Source of the DNA: Akkermansia muciniphila
GTDB lineage: Bacteria > Verrucomicrobiota > Verrucomicrobiia > Limisphaerales > F1-80-MAGS106
Length of the DNA stretch: 62,991 nt
Assembly: GCA_945865375.1 (NCBI GenBank)
Contig: CAMBEJ010000010.1
Location: forward strand, 1 to 62,991
Direction: 5' to 3'
The notes beneath the pieces are model-generated. The model was given only the letters and a program-made list of their open reading frames with translations. It was not told the origin of the DNA and searched no databases. A program made the translations under genes and the position numbers. Of this stretch, positions 52,760 to 61,676 are shown one piece after another (positions within the stretch are counted from its first letter, which is position 1; each line of letters starts with the position of its first letter).

Positions 52760-53470
52760 ATGCTTGAGATCAAGAACCTAGTGGTGAGTTATGGGTCGAT
52801 CGTGGCGCTCCATGATGTTTCTTTGAACGTGGTTGCGGGCGAGATAGTCACTCTCATAGGCGGCAATGGCGCCGGAAAAACCAGCGCCCTGAAAGCCATC
52901 TCGGGTTTGGTTGCCCCGAGCCCGGGATCGATCCGTTTCCAGGGCGAAGACATCACCCGGCTCAAAGCCCATCAGATCGTGAAACGCGGGCTGTGCCACG
53001 TTCCCGAGGGGCGTATGATATTCGCCAACTTGACCGTCGCGGAAAACCTCGACATGGGGGCCTACCTGCGAACCGACGCCGTTGAAAAGCGAGCGACGCT
53101 CCAATACGTCTTCAGCCTGTTCCCGCGCCTCAAGGAACGCGCGCAGCAGATCGCCGGCACACTCTCCGGAGGAGAACAACAGATGCTTGCAATCGGCCGT
53201 GCTTTGATGTCCAAGCCCAAGTTCCTGATGCTTGACGAACCCTCCCTGGGGATCGCCCCTCTGCTGGTAAAAACCATATTCGAAAAGATCGTCGAGATCA
53301 ACCGCGAACAAGGGATCACGATCCTGTTAGTCGAGCAAAATGCCAACCTCGCGCTCGAAATCTCCATGCGCGGGTATGTGCTCGAGACGGGCCGCATCCT
53401 ACTGCACGACCACTCCCCTGCCCTGCGCCGCAACCCCGAGGTCCGCAAAGCCTACCTGGGTGGCGGGTAA
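52760..53470 (+). CDS. ABC importer ATPase LivF-type
   Basis: 236 residues. Walker A GGNGAGKTSALKAI, signature LSGGEQQMLAIGRAL, Walker B FLMLDEPSLGIAP and the LivF-typical GRMIFANLTVAENL are visible. An AGGA lies 12 bases before the ATG. It is the last gene of the import operon. The following 200 bases show no clear terminator. Confidence 0.95.
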   Translation: MLEIKNLVVSYGSIVALHDVSLNVVAGEIVTLIGGNGAGKTSALKAISGLVAPSPGSIRFQGEDITRLKAHQIVKRGLCHVPEGRMIFANLTVAENLDMGAYLRTDAVEKRATLQYVFSLFPRLKERAQQIAGTLSGGEQQMLAIGRALMSKPKFLMLDEPSLGIAPLLVKTIFEKIVEINREQGITILLVEQNANLALEISMRGYVLETGRILLHDHSPALRRNPEVRKAYLGGG

Positions 53471-53669
53471 GCACCGCAGAACACGGCGATTGCGGAAGGG
53501 AATGTTTAACCACGGAAAGCAGGCCGAAATGAGACCGAATGGGGTCAGTTCCACGACACGTTCCACACGCAGCCACCGTCCCCATTTTCAGTTGGATCCC
53601 AATTGAGAATATTCGGTCTTCTCTCGGTCCCCTTTCTGCGGTGTAATCCCTTCCTCTCCGCAGTGCAAA

Positions 53670-54443
53670 TCAGTAATACGGATCAAAATACGCCTGCACA
53701 TCGGGTCCGCTTTGGATCTGCATCACTTTCTTGTGCTTGAACGCTTCGAGATGGCCATCGTGAAATCCGATGTTGATCCGTCCTGCGTGGGTGACAAACA
53801 GGCCGGCGATGGCCGTGCCGCCCGGCGCAAAACTGGCGTTGCGCATGGTGGCGGGATCTTCGTTCACGAGAAGAATCTTGTTTGAAGGCCCCACAACCGT
53901 CGATGTGGCCACACCCTTGGGGCCCACGGTGCGACGATTCGCAAGCCTCTCACCGGGATCAAGCAGGCTGCTCATGCTGAAGTTCACGCGGATGGCCGCT
54001 CCGAGTTTGCCAGAGCTGGGACAGCGAAAAATGGGATAAGTGGTGGCGCTTCCCTCGTTGTAAGGCAACACGCGCGGTTGACCCGTCACATAGTTGAACA
54101 CGGCTCCAGATTCCGCGTGAAAGCCATACGCGCGACTTTTCCATTGGGCGGGCGTTCGAGCAAAGGTATCTTCCTGCCCTCCATACATCCAGTCCGCCGG
54201 AAGGTTGCGATCCACACCCCCCGGCCATGAAAGATAGTCAGAGCTATCGTCCGCATACAATAACATGCCCAGGGTGATCTGGCGCATGTTGTTCTTGCAC
54301 ACCGTGCCGCGCCCTGCTTCTTTTGCCCTCGATAGAGTCGGCAACAACATCCCGGCAAGGACCGCGATGATGGCGATCACCACCAAGAGTTCGATGAGTG
54401 TGAAGCCCGGGGACCCACGCTGATCATGCCCTCTCGTGTTCAT
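53670..54443 (-). CDS. Pseudopilin-like protein with prepilin N-terminal motif
   Basis: 257 residues from the ATG at 54443, just before [19 protein letters not shown], the type IV pilin/type II secretion cleavage and methylation motif (G|FTLIE). An N-terminal hydrophobic helix continues ([14 protein letters not shown]), followed by a DUF1559-like globular region with conserved cysteines and ending in [14 protein letters not shown]. Such proteins are highly amplified in Verrucomicrobia and Planctomycetes, and the role is unknown. Lies at the end of the Liv region on the opposite strand. Confidence 0.9.
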   Translation of the reverse strand: MNTRGHDQRGSPGFTLIELLVVIAIIAVLAGMLLPTLSRAKEAGRGTVCKNNMRQITLGMLLYADDSSDYLSWPGGVDRNLPADWMYGGQEDTFARTPAQWKSRAYGFHAESGAVFNYVTGQPRVLPYNEGSATTYPIFRCPSSGKLGAAIRVNFSMSSLLDPGERLANRRTVGPKGVATSTVVGPSNKILLVNEDPATMRNASFAPGGTAIAGLFVTHAGRINIGFHDGHLEAFKHKKVMQIQSGPDVQAYFDPYY

Positions 54444-54691
54444 GCCCTCAACATGAACCGATGCAAACCCCTCGGCAAGTGTCCTCACCACCGCACACCC
54501 TAGGGTTTGCTTCGCGTGTTGACTCCCGATCAAGCGAAGGCATCGGAAGCCAGTTCTTGCCCGCCCCCACCCACCCAATTCACGTGCGTTCAACCGGGGG
54601 TGGTGATGAGCGAGATCGAGTCGTTTTTCAAGTGCTTTTTCCAGGATCAAGGGAGTTGCAGGCGCTCTGTGGTTTGCCTAAACTGCAAGGC

Positions 54692-54937
54692 GTGCGGACA
54701 AATTCCAAAAAGGAAACCGAGTGGCGGCATGAGTGGCGCGAACAGTGTCGGCGCCAACTGAACCGCTCGACGATGGCGCGCATCAAATACGGATTCGCCT
54801 GGGTTCACAAGCCGGTGTTGGACGACGGGCCGAGCCGGACGTTTGACTCCATGGCGGCTTACCGGCTCTGGTGCCACGAGAACCTGCCGGCGTATCTCGG
54901 CTACCGGATCGTTGAACCACGCCATGCCGCTCAGTAA
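54692..54937 (+). CDS. Small protein preceding nucleotidyltransferase
   Basis: 81 residues from a GTG at 54692. It opens VRTNSKKETEWRHEWREQCR and ends with YLGYRIVEPRHAAQ. It is rich in W, R and H with no known domain. Its stop overlaps the next gene start by 14 bases. The pairing with a nucleotidyltransferase suggests a toxin-antitoxin-like module (inference). Start codon uncertain because the frame is open to 54461. Confidence 0.55.
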   Translation: MRTNSKKETEWRHEWREQCRRQLNRSTMARIKYGFAWVHKPVLDDGPSRTFDSMAAYRLWCHENLPAYLGYRIVEPRHAAQ

Positions 54938-55448
54938 GTTCACACCAGAACAGGCCGTCGAATTGGCTGCTGCCTTTGCACGGCACCGAGTCGATTACCT
55001 TTTCATCGGCAAGAGTGGCGCCATCCTGCTCGGCTACCCCGCAGTGACTCAAGATGTGGATTTGTTCCTGCCAAAAAGCCGGACCAACGCGGAGCGCGTC
55101 CTGAAAGCCTTGACGATGCTCGGCTTCATCTTGGCCGCACCGATTCGGTGCAAAGTCCTCGACGGCGCCGACTTCATTCAGCTCAAGAACGGGCCCTTCG
55201 ACCTCGATTTGATTCATGGTCCGGATGGCATCGAGAGCTATGCCGCCGCAAAAAGCCGATGTATCGTTCATGATGGCTTTCCCGTGGCGAACCTGCGCGA
55301 CATCATAGCCAGCAAACGAGCGAGCGGTCGGCAAAAAGATATGATGGATATCGAGCTGCTCGAGGAATTTCGCCATGAGTACGAGCGACGTCACGCGCCC
55401 GCGGTGGAGAGCGCCGTCGAAAAAGCAATGCGGCGAACCAGGAAGTAG
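54924..55448 (+). CDS. Nucleotidyltransferase-like protein (AbiEii/DUF6036-like)
   Basis: 174 residues from the ATG at 54924. Motifs fit the minimal nucleotidyltransferase fold: FIGKSGAILLGYPAVTQDVD (entry motif plus D-x-D), FDLDLIHGPDG (third acidic strand) and ASGRQKDMMDIELL near the C-terminus, typical of antitoxin-paired MNT/AbiE-like enzymes. It is a second such pair in the window (see 37488-37940). The targets are unknown. Confidence 0.75.
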   Translation: MPLSKFTPEQAVELAAAFARHRVDYLFIGKSGAILLGYPAVTQDVDLFLPKSRTNAERVLKALTMLGFILAAPIRCKVLDGADFIQLKNGPFDLDLIHGPDGIESYAAAKSRCIVHDGFPVANLRDIIASKRASGRQKDMMDIELLEEFRHEYERRHAPAVESAVEKAMRRTRK

Positions 55449-55523
55449 AGCTCCATCAGCACTTCTCCGTGGTTCAACCACTTTTCCAGAGTGAACGCCC
55501 AATGACCATGGATCACAGCCTTT

Positions 55524-57800
55524 TCAAGGTTTCTCAATGTAGCCGTGATAAAGCCCCATATAATAGGGAAGCAAAAAAACCGTTCCGGACGCCAGTTCTC
55601 CCCCGTTGCCTCCATAATCCAGATCCCACGGATCTGTGTTCCAATGGTTGAAATGCCGGTTCTCGACGGGCACCACCTTGCCATCGTTCCGGTGCCCGCG
55701 GGCCTCCCGCCGCCCATCATACAGGTCCTTCGACTTCTGCCGCCCGAGCACTTGAACATCCAATCGATGACTGTTCTTATGGGGCCAATTGAGCCGGTCC
55801 AATGGGAACCCGCGCAGCGTGGCCATGGAATCTTCAAACCAACCCTTCCAAGGTGAAACCGAGAAGACACCCCAAACGTTCTTGATCGTTTGCCCCTCAT
55901 TCTGCGCCGCATGGGCGAAGTTGAAAAACGGATTCATCTCCGGTGCCTCATTGACCCAATATGCGAAGAATGAATTGCGCACCAACTGCTTCGCCATCTC
56001 GTTTTTCGAATACCTTAAGAAACTATAAAAACACATGAACGCCATCTCGTCATCCGACTGGTTGCCCGATCCGGGTCCGAATTGAACCTTCGGGAACATG
56101 AGGTTTTGCGCATACCCATGTTTTTCAACCAGTTCTCGAATCCGATCTCCATACTTCACATCGCCGGTCACGTGCTCCGCCACAGTCAGATAGGTCAGAA
56201 TGCTGAGCGAGTTCAACCCTCTCTCAGGCCACCAAAACGGATTCAGATTGAGCGACTCAGGGCCAAAAAAGCCCCAGCGTGTCGGTGTCCCATCGTGGTC
56301 CACAAGGTTGAATCCATGGTCAATCAAATGATCGGTCGCACCGCGAACCACGTCGCGCACTCGCTCCTTTTCCGCTGTGTCCTCCGCGCACAGATCGAAG
56401 TAGAGCGGATAAAAGAAATAGTGCCCGTCCAGCTCATCGCTGCTGGTGTCCCCTTTCCAATACCACTTGCCGTCCGCGCTCTTCGGCCAGCGTGGCTCAT
56501 ACACTTTCCACAAGTGATCGCCCTTGCGCTCTTCGCGATCGCGCTCGATCCGGCCCACATTTGGATCCGCCCATTCCGTGGGACGAATCGTGCGCGCGAT
56601 ATACCCCTTCGGCGGCTGCGGATTGCCCCCCTGCGTGACTTTTTGCAAAAATCTCAGGGCTTCAAATGCCTGCTTTGCGCGCTCTAGGCTCTTTCGATCC
56701 CGAGTCGCCCCGTACGCGAAGCATTCCCCTGCTCCATACATCGCCGTCCACAAACCATCGTTGTCGCTGTCACTCGGATCGGCCGAAGATTTGTCGGCGA
56801 CTCTCTTTAGCGGAGCCTCCGCGACAAAACCAAACGGCGTTCTCTTGATATATTTCTCGATCTCAACCTCGTAATGCTCCGCCTTCTCCGCCAAGAGCAT
56901 GGGGCGGCGTTCAATCACACCCATCCCTCCCGCCGTCGCGCACCAGGCGCGCCCATCCGCGCCCACCACAATCTGGCGCACGTCATCGTGCGGAAGCCAT
57001 CGAGGGCCCTGTCGGTAATGCCATTCCTCGCCTTGCAACCGAATCGCACCCAGATGTGTCGAAAACCAAACCTCGCCATCGACTCCCGCCGATATTCCGG
57101 TGAAATCGTTGTAGGGCAGTCCATCCTTGCCTTCGTAAAACTTCCAGCCTCCGGACCTCTTGACGCCCACGCCCGCCTTCGTGGCGAACCAGAGTTGCCC
57201 AATCGAATCCAACGCGACTCCCAACACGTCCGAAAACGCCCAGGCGCGACCCAGCCCATCTTGAATCCCTTCCTTCTGCCACGCCTTGCCAGAGCGCCTG
57301 TAAAGTCCGGCGCTCGAAGCCACCCACACGCGCTCCCCAGTCGCATCCACGGCGATTTGATTCACTCGGAACTGGCTCGGCCACCCCATCGTTGCAGCCT
57401 TCCCATCCATCACCACAAAGGGATCCTCCTCGGTCGCCAACCACACTCGGTTGCCTCGGCGGACAATCTGTTTGACCTTCGACCACGGCACCTCCACCGT
57501 GAGCGGCTTGCCTGTCTCACCAGGCACCACAAACTCGGAAACGCCTCGCGGCCTCAAAGCCTCCACATCCTTCCATCGCCCCTCTTTTAACTCGTACCAG
57601 CTTCCTGCCACAAAGGCTCGCGGAATGCCGTCGGCGCTCAGATCCACAAGTTGAACACCTCCTTCCGGCAATCCTTCCGGAACTCCAAATCGAACCGCGA
57701 TCTCCTGTTTGAACCGCTGCGGTGCCGCGGCGAAGTCTCCGCCAAAAAGCCCATCGACCCACAGCAATGCCGCCCCAATTAACAACGATGAAAAACGCAT
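55524..57800 (-). CDS. Exported propeller plus alpha-toroid protein
   Basis: 758 residues with an N-terminal signal (MRFSSLLIGAALLWVDGLFG). Residues ~1-300 contain repeats like RVWVASSAGLYRRSGKAWQK, GQLWFATKAGVGVKRSGGWK and GEVWFSTHLGAIRLQGEEWH, the 'regulator propeller' blade pattern. Residues ~330-740 are helical and rich in aromatics (GHYFFYPLYFDLCAED, NPFWWPERGLNSLSILTYLT), suggesting an alpha/alpha toroid of the kind found in polysaccharide lyases/glycosidases. No catalytic residues assigned. Single gene, convergent with the nucleotidyltransferase. Confidence 0.7.
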   Translation of the reverse strand: MRFSSLLIGAALLWVDGLFGGDFAAAPQRFKQEIAVRFGVPEGLPEGGVQLVDLSADGIPRAFVAGSWYELKEGRWKDVEALRPRGVSEFVVPGETGKPLTVEVPWSKVKQIVRRGNRVWLATEEDPFVVMDGKAATMGWPSQFRVNQIAVDATGERVWVASSAGLYRRSGKAWQKEGIQDGLGRAWAFSDVLGVALDSIGQLWFATKAGVGVKRSGGWKFYEGKDGLPYNDFTGISAGVDGEVWFSTHLGAIRLQGEEWHYRQGPRWLPHDDVRQIVVGADGRAWCATAGGMGVIERRPMLLAEKAEHYEVEIEKYIKRTPFGFVAEAPLKRVADKSSADPSDSDNDGLWTAMYGAGECFAYGATRDRKSLERAKQAFEALRFLQKVTQGGNPQPPKGYIARTIRPTEWADPNVGRIERDREERKGDHLWKVYEPRWPKSADGKWYWKGDTSSDELDGHYFFYPLYFDLCAEDTAEKERVRDVVRGATDHLIDHGFNLVDHDGTPTRWGFFGPESLNLNPFWWPERGLNSLSILTYLTVAEHVTGDVKYGDRIRELVEKHGYAQNLMFPKVQFGPGSGNQSDDEMAFMCFYSFLRYSKNEMAKQLVRNSFFAYWVNEAPEMNPFFNFAHAAQNEGQTIKNVWGVFSVSPWKGWFEDSMATLRGFPLDRLNWPHKNSHRLDVQVLGRQKSKDLYDGRREARGHRNDGKVVPVENRHFNHWNTDPWDLDYGGNGGELASGTVFLLPYYMGLYHGYIEKP

Positions 57801-57838
57801 GGCCCCATGATCCCATAAATCAAGGCCGCGTCAAAGCT

Positions 57839-58816
57839 CTACGCGCCCCCCGACAACTCGCGCGCCAGGAGCATCCCCGCCTCCACCGCCTCCTTCGATC
57901 CAACGCGAACAAATCCGTGCCGAACGCTTCCTCCCTGGTACGAAACCCCGCGCAGTTCCAAATGATCGCCCCTCAGGATCCCAATAGCGGCAACCGGGCT
58001 TTTGCATCCCCCTCCCATCCCCTTCAAGAATGCCCGTTCCGCAACCACGCATTGGTGCGTACCAGGATCATCCAACACCGCGCAAATCTCGGTCGCGAAC
58101 GCGTCGCCATCCCGGATTTCAATTCCGATGGCCGCCTGGCCCACGCAAGGAAACATCTCCTCAAATTCGAGTTCGAATGCCCTCAAGCCGTCCGGAACGT
58201 CATCCCCTGACAGCCTGGCGTCGCTCTCGATCACAAACCCCAAGCGTTGCAGCCCAGCGGCGGCCAAAAGCGTGCCGTCCAACTCGTCCAAGTCCGCAAG
58301 TTTTCGAAGCCTTGTGCCCACATTGCCACGAATCTCGACAACGTTGATATCCGGCCTGCGGGCAAGAATTTGAACTTTGCGCCGCGGGCTGCTTGTCGCC
58401 ACCGTGGCCCCGCGCCGAAGGCGATCCGTCGCCCATGTCCCGCTGGCGGGAAGATTTCCCTCGATCATCCCATCCCGCATCACCAGCACATCTCGCGCAT
58501 CGGCCCGCTTCAGAACCGCGCCCAGCATCAATCCATCCGGCAGATCAGTCGGCAGATCTTTCAAGCTGTGAACGGCGATGTCCGCGTCTCCACCGAGCAG
58601 CGCCAGCTCGAGCTCTTTGGTAAAAAGCCCCTTCGGCAGGTCTCCCGAACTGTCACTGCGGAACAGAGCCGCCGTTTGCAGCTTGTCCCCTGTGGTTTTT
58701 AAAATGCACAGCGCGCATTCCAATTCGGGAAACAAGTCGCGGCAGCGAGACGCAACCGTGCGCGCCTGCGCCAAGGCGAGCGCGCTGCCGCGCGTCGCGA
58801 TTCGGATTATTTTCAT
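57839..58816 (-). CDS. hemC: Hydroxymethylbilane synthase
   Basis: 325 residues from the ATG at 58816, preceded by AGGA with about 8 bases spacing. An ATG at 58825 would add three residues. Key segments: IRIATRGSALALAQARTV, VHSLKDLPTDLPDG, ATSSPRRKVQIL and GGGCKSPVAAIG, where the cysteine anchors the dipyrromethane cofactor. It polymerises four porphobilinogens. The start lies just past the hemA stop. Confidence 0.95.
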   Translation of the reverse strand: MKIIRIATRGSALALAQARTVASRCRDLFPELECALCILKTTGDKLQTAALFRSDSSGDLPKGLFTKELELALLGGDADIAVHSLKDLPTDLPDGLMLGAVLKRADARDVLVMRDGMIEGNLPASGTWATDRLRRGATVATSSPRRKVQILARRPDINVVEIRGNVGTRLRKLADLDELDGTLLAAAGLQRLGFVIESDARLSGDDVPDGLRAFELEFEEMFPCVGQAAIGIEIRDGDAFATEICAVLDDPGTHQCVVAERAFLKGMGGGCKSPVAAIGILRGDHLELRGVSYQGGSVRHGFVRVGSKEAVEAGMLLARELSGGA

Positions 58817-58817
58817 C

Positions 58818-59936
58818 TCACTCATCCTGCGGAAACCCTTTCCCATTGATAAGGGATTGTTTCGATGAGCAGCCTGTTCCAAGGCGAAATTCCTGCGCGA
58901 CAAAGTCCTGATCCGCCTTCGCAAAAACCCGCGCGCCGATCAATTCTCTAGCCCGGTGCCTGATGATCTCCTCACATCGCGACACTTCCTCGCGGCGATG
59001 CCGCTGAGAATCCTCCGCAATGAGTTGCAAATCGTCGATGTTGTAAAGATACACGCCTTCGAACCTCGACACCGAAGGATCGATGTCCCGCGGCACCGCG
59101 ATGTCGATCAACAGCAACGAGCGCCCTTGCCTGGACTTCATCAACGGCTCGATCCTCGTCGGATCAATGACATAATGCGGCGCGGATGTGCTGCTTATAA
59201 TGATGTCCACTGCGGCAAATTCATCGGACCATGCGTCGAAATGGATCGCCCGCCCCCCAAGCTCAGCGGCCAGCACCGCCGCCCGTTCGAAGGATCTGTT
59301 CGAGACCAGAACGCTTTTAGCGCCCCGGCTCAACAACGCGCGCGCGGTCTTCTCGCTCGTATCCCCGGCCCCAATCACCATCACCGTCCGATCAGAGAGC
59401 GAATCAAAAATCTTCTCAGCCAGATCCACAGCCACGGACCCCACCGAAACGGTCCCTCTCTGAATCTGGGTCTCGGTCCGAATGTACTTGGCCACATTGA
59501 AGGCTTTTTGGAATGCCTTGTTCAATCGCCCCCCTGTATGCCGGTGTCGCAAGGCCAGATCATAAGCCTTCTTCAGCTGCCCCAGAATCTCCGTCTCCCC
59601 CAGCACCATCGAATCCAAACCGCTTGCGACCTTGAACAAATGCTCCACACTCAGCGGCTCGGAGAGGGAGTAAAAAGGATCGTCGTCCAGCCCTTCGACC
59701 CGCTTGGCCTGGATCACGAACCGACGCAGCTCGGCGAGGGCTTCCGCCGCTGTGGCTGCTGAAAATCCGTAAAGTTCGACCCGGTTGCAGGTCGAGAGGA
59801 TCACCGCCTCCTCGACCATCCCGCTCTGCCGCAGCGCCGCCAGCGCGTCGGGAATATGGGACTCCTCAAAAGCGTATCGCTCCCGCAGGCCGACCTGCGA
59901 GGTGCGATGGTTCATTCCTAGCACAACTATCGGCAT
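58818..59936 (-). CDS. hemA: Glutamyl-tRNA reductase
   Basis: 372 residues. The nucleophilic cysteine is C50 in STCNRVELYGF. GLDSMVLGETEILGQLK and the NADPH loop VIGAGDTSEKTARALL are canonical, as is RAELIGARVF-type helix near the end. It makes glutamate-1-semialdehyde from Glu-tRNA, the first committed step in C5 heme synthesis. It precedes hemC directly and follows ccsA/hemX. Confidence 0.95.
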   Translation of the reverse strand: MPIVVLGMNHRTSQVGLRERYAFEESHIPDALAALRQSGMVEEAVILSTCNRVELYGFSAATAAEALAELRRFVIQAKRVEGLDDDPFYSLSEPLSVEHLFKVASGLDSMVLGETEILGQLKKAYDLALRHRHTGGRLNKAFQKAFNVAKYIRTETQIQRGTVSVGSVAVDLAEKIFDSLSDRTVMVIGAGDTSEKTARALLSRGAKSVLVSNRSFERAAVLAAELGGRAIHFDAWSDEFAAVDIIISSTSAPHYVIDPTRIEPLMKSRQGRSLLLIDIAVPRDIDPSVSRFEGVYLYNIDDLQLIAEDSQRHRREEVSRCEEIIRHRARELIGARVFAKADQDFVAQEFRLGTGCSSKQSLINGKGFPQDE

Positions 59937-59964
59937 GTGACGCTGCTTGTCTTCCCAGGAGCCA

Positions 59965-60786
59965 TTACTGATGTATTGGCGATAACAAATTGACCCCCCA
60001 AAATGTCAGAAGGACGAAGACAAAACACACAATGATTCCCCATGCAAAACGTCGGCCGCGCTCATGAAAACGCGTGTTCAGGATCACCAATCCAAGATAA
60101 ACCCCCCACACCAGCATGGACCATAGGATCTTCGGGTCGCTCTTGAAAAACACTCCGTAACGGCGTTTCAAATTGCCAGCTCCCACCACTAGGCCGACTG
60201 TGAGCAAACAAAAACCCCCTATCAGCAAAACCCGGACCGCACGCTCCAACCGCTCCAGCGGCGGCATCCACGAGAGCACGGCACGCGCCTTCCGATACCG
60301 CAGATCATGCTCCTGAGTGAGGTACATGACGGCGGCGACCGCGCCGAGCCCAAACGCGCCATAGGAAAGCAAACTGAGCGCGGCGTGCAGCCTCGACCAA
60401 CCGGTCAACCCCGACACCGCCAGTCCCGTCGAGTCCAACCCTGGCATCAAGGCAAAAACACCGACCGAAAAAAGTACGGGAGAAGAAAAAGCGCCCAGAA
60501 AACGAAGCCTCGACCACAGCCCGGTTGCGAGGCAAGCGGTCGCAATGGTCCACTCGAAAAAAATCGTCGCCTCATACAACGTGTTCAAGGGGCATCGCGA
60601 GAGCGAAAATCCGCGCTTCAACATGGCTATGGTATGGAACCCCGCTCCGACCAACAACAAAAGGTAGGCGATGTGGTCGTCCCGTCGGAAGCCCTTTCTC
60701 CATAGAAAAATGGTGTGCACCGTGCTCAGTCCATAGACGAGCACGGCGAGACCAAAAAAATCCCGATCTGTTTGACCGATGAACAC
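59965..60786 (-). CDS. CcsA/HemX-like cytochrome assembly membrane protein
   Basis: 273 residues with about eight membrane helices. SDPKILWSMLVWGVY corresponds to the W-x-WDPKE region of cytochrome c assembly proteins, but its tryptophans are reduced, more like HemX. LTFWGVNLLSPIHQ ends the protein as in CcsA. Position directly upstream of hemA-hemC is the HemX position. It may act in heme delivery or regulate HemA levels. Confidence 0.85.
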   Translation of the reverse strand: MFIGQTDRDFFGLAVLVYGLSTVHTIFLWRKGFRRDDHIAYLLLLVGAGFHTIAMLKRGFSLSRCPLNTLYEATIFFEWTIATACLATGLWSRLRFLGAFSSPVLFSVGVFALMPGLDSTGLAVSGLTGWSRLHAALSLLSYGAFGLGAVAAVMYLTQEHDLRYRKARAVLSWMPPLERLERAVRVLLIGGFCLLTVGLVVGAGNLKRRYGVFFKSDPKILWSMLVWGVYLGLVILNTRFHERGRRFAWGIIVCFVFVLLTFWGVNLLSPIHQ

Positions 60787-60856
60787 AATTCAGCACTCCA
60801 TTAACCGGCAGCAGCCGCGATGCTCGGCAGCCCGTCCCTGCCCTATCCCGAATCTT

Positions 60857-60884
60857 GAATTCTGAATTCTGAATTCTGAATTCT
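60857..60884. repeat. (GAATTCT)4 heptamer repeat
   Basis: Four perfect GAATTCT units preceded by one degenerate GAATCTT. It lies between the 3' end of RNase P RNA and the ccsA start. Confidence 0.9.
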
Positions 60885-60919
60885 ACCGTCGCCGTCCATT
60901 CTCCGAATGTCCCTTGACC

Positions 60920-61308
60920 CCGGCGGGGCTGTAAGCCGAATTCTGTCTTCGTCCAACGGACGGAGAGGACCATTTCTCTGAGCGGTCTTACCCGGAACTT
61001 ACCCCGCTTGCGCGAGGGCGAAGCGAGCCACTTCATTGTCCCCTATTTGACCTTGCGCCCGATGGGGTTTTCCGTGCCCTCGATGACTTGCGTCCGAGGC
61101 GGTGGGCTCTTACCCCACCTTTTCACCCTTACCCTCAAGCCTCGCAGCCTGAGGGCGGTCTAATTTTCTGTGGCACTGTCCGTCAAGCGGCTCTTGCGAA
61201 CCGCAAGCCCACGTGTATCCCCTCTCAACGAGAGGTTACGTGGCATCGCGCTCTATGGTGTTCGGACTTTCCTCCCCCGGTTGCCCGGGAGCGATCCTCC
61301 GCCCTGCC
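60920..61308 (-). ncRNA. rnpB: RNase P RNA (bacterial type A)
   Basis: The minus strand reads GAGGAAAGTCCGAACACC (CR I) near its 5' end, ACAGTGCCACAGAAAA, GTAAGGGTGAAAAGGTG, AAGAGCCCACCGC, AGGTCAAATAGGGGACAATG and, near the 3' end, GACAGAATTCGGCTTACAG (CR V). Order and spacing (about 390 nt) match the bacterial type A ribozyme that removes 5' leaders of tRNA precursors. Exact ends are approximate. Upstream of ccsA/hemX-hemA-hemC. Confidence 0.95.
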
Positions 61309-61326
61309 AGGATCAAAGAACACCTC

Positions 61327-61356
61327 ATCTTAGGGATGAAACCCCTGAGTTGGCAA
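61327..61356 (-). promoter_or_regulatory. Possible sigma-70-type promoter for rnpB
   Basis: On the minus strand TTGCCA, 18 bases, TAAGAT, ending 18 bases before the estimated RNA 5' end. Spacing to the start is somewhat long, so it is tentative. Confidence 0.3.
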
Positions 61357-61425
61357 GGATTGACCGCAGATCGAAGGAAGAAAGTGGAAATCACGGATCT
61401 CAAATTTGAAATTTGAGGACTTGGA

Positions 61426-61614
61426 CGTTGAGCGTTGAAAGTTGAACGTTGAGCGTTCCCCAATTCCGCGTCTCTTTGCCTGGGTTCGCAAGGCGCCGAC
61501 GGTCGCAATGAGCGAAGAATTCGGCATCGATTTTCATCGGGTTGGGTTGGTGAGCCTAGCGGTTGGAATCTATTTGCGAAACTCTTTCAGAAAACGTTCA
61601 ACGTTCAACGTTCA
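61426..61614. repeat. Bracket of heptamer tracts CGTTGA(A/G) and inverted ACGTTCA
   Basis: Left tract 61426-61457 is CGTTGAG, CGTTGAA, AGTTGAA, CGTTGAG, CGTT. Right tract 61594-61614 is three perfect ACGTTCA units, the inverse orientation. The 136 bases between hold no convincing gene. A near-palindrome CTCAAATTTGAAATTTGAG lies at 61399-61417. It fills most of the 366-base gap between rnpB and the propeller gene. Confidence 0.8.
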
Positions 61615-61676
61615 GGACTTGACCATCCCCCCCTCTTTGAAAAGAGCTGGATCGACACTCGTCGGAGGATCGTCTC

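Noticed and set aside
48857..53470. Urea importer (UrtABCDE) instead of Liv
   Set aside because: Gene order is the same, but the binding protein looks LivJ-like and no urease genes are present; substrate nevertheless not certain.
61426..61614. Heptamer tracts as a CRISPR array
   Set aside because: Units are 7 nt without spacers; no cas genes.
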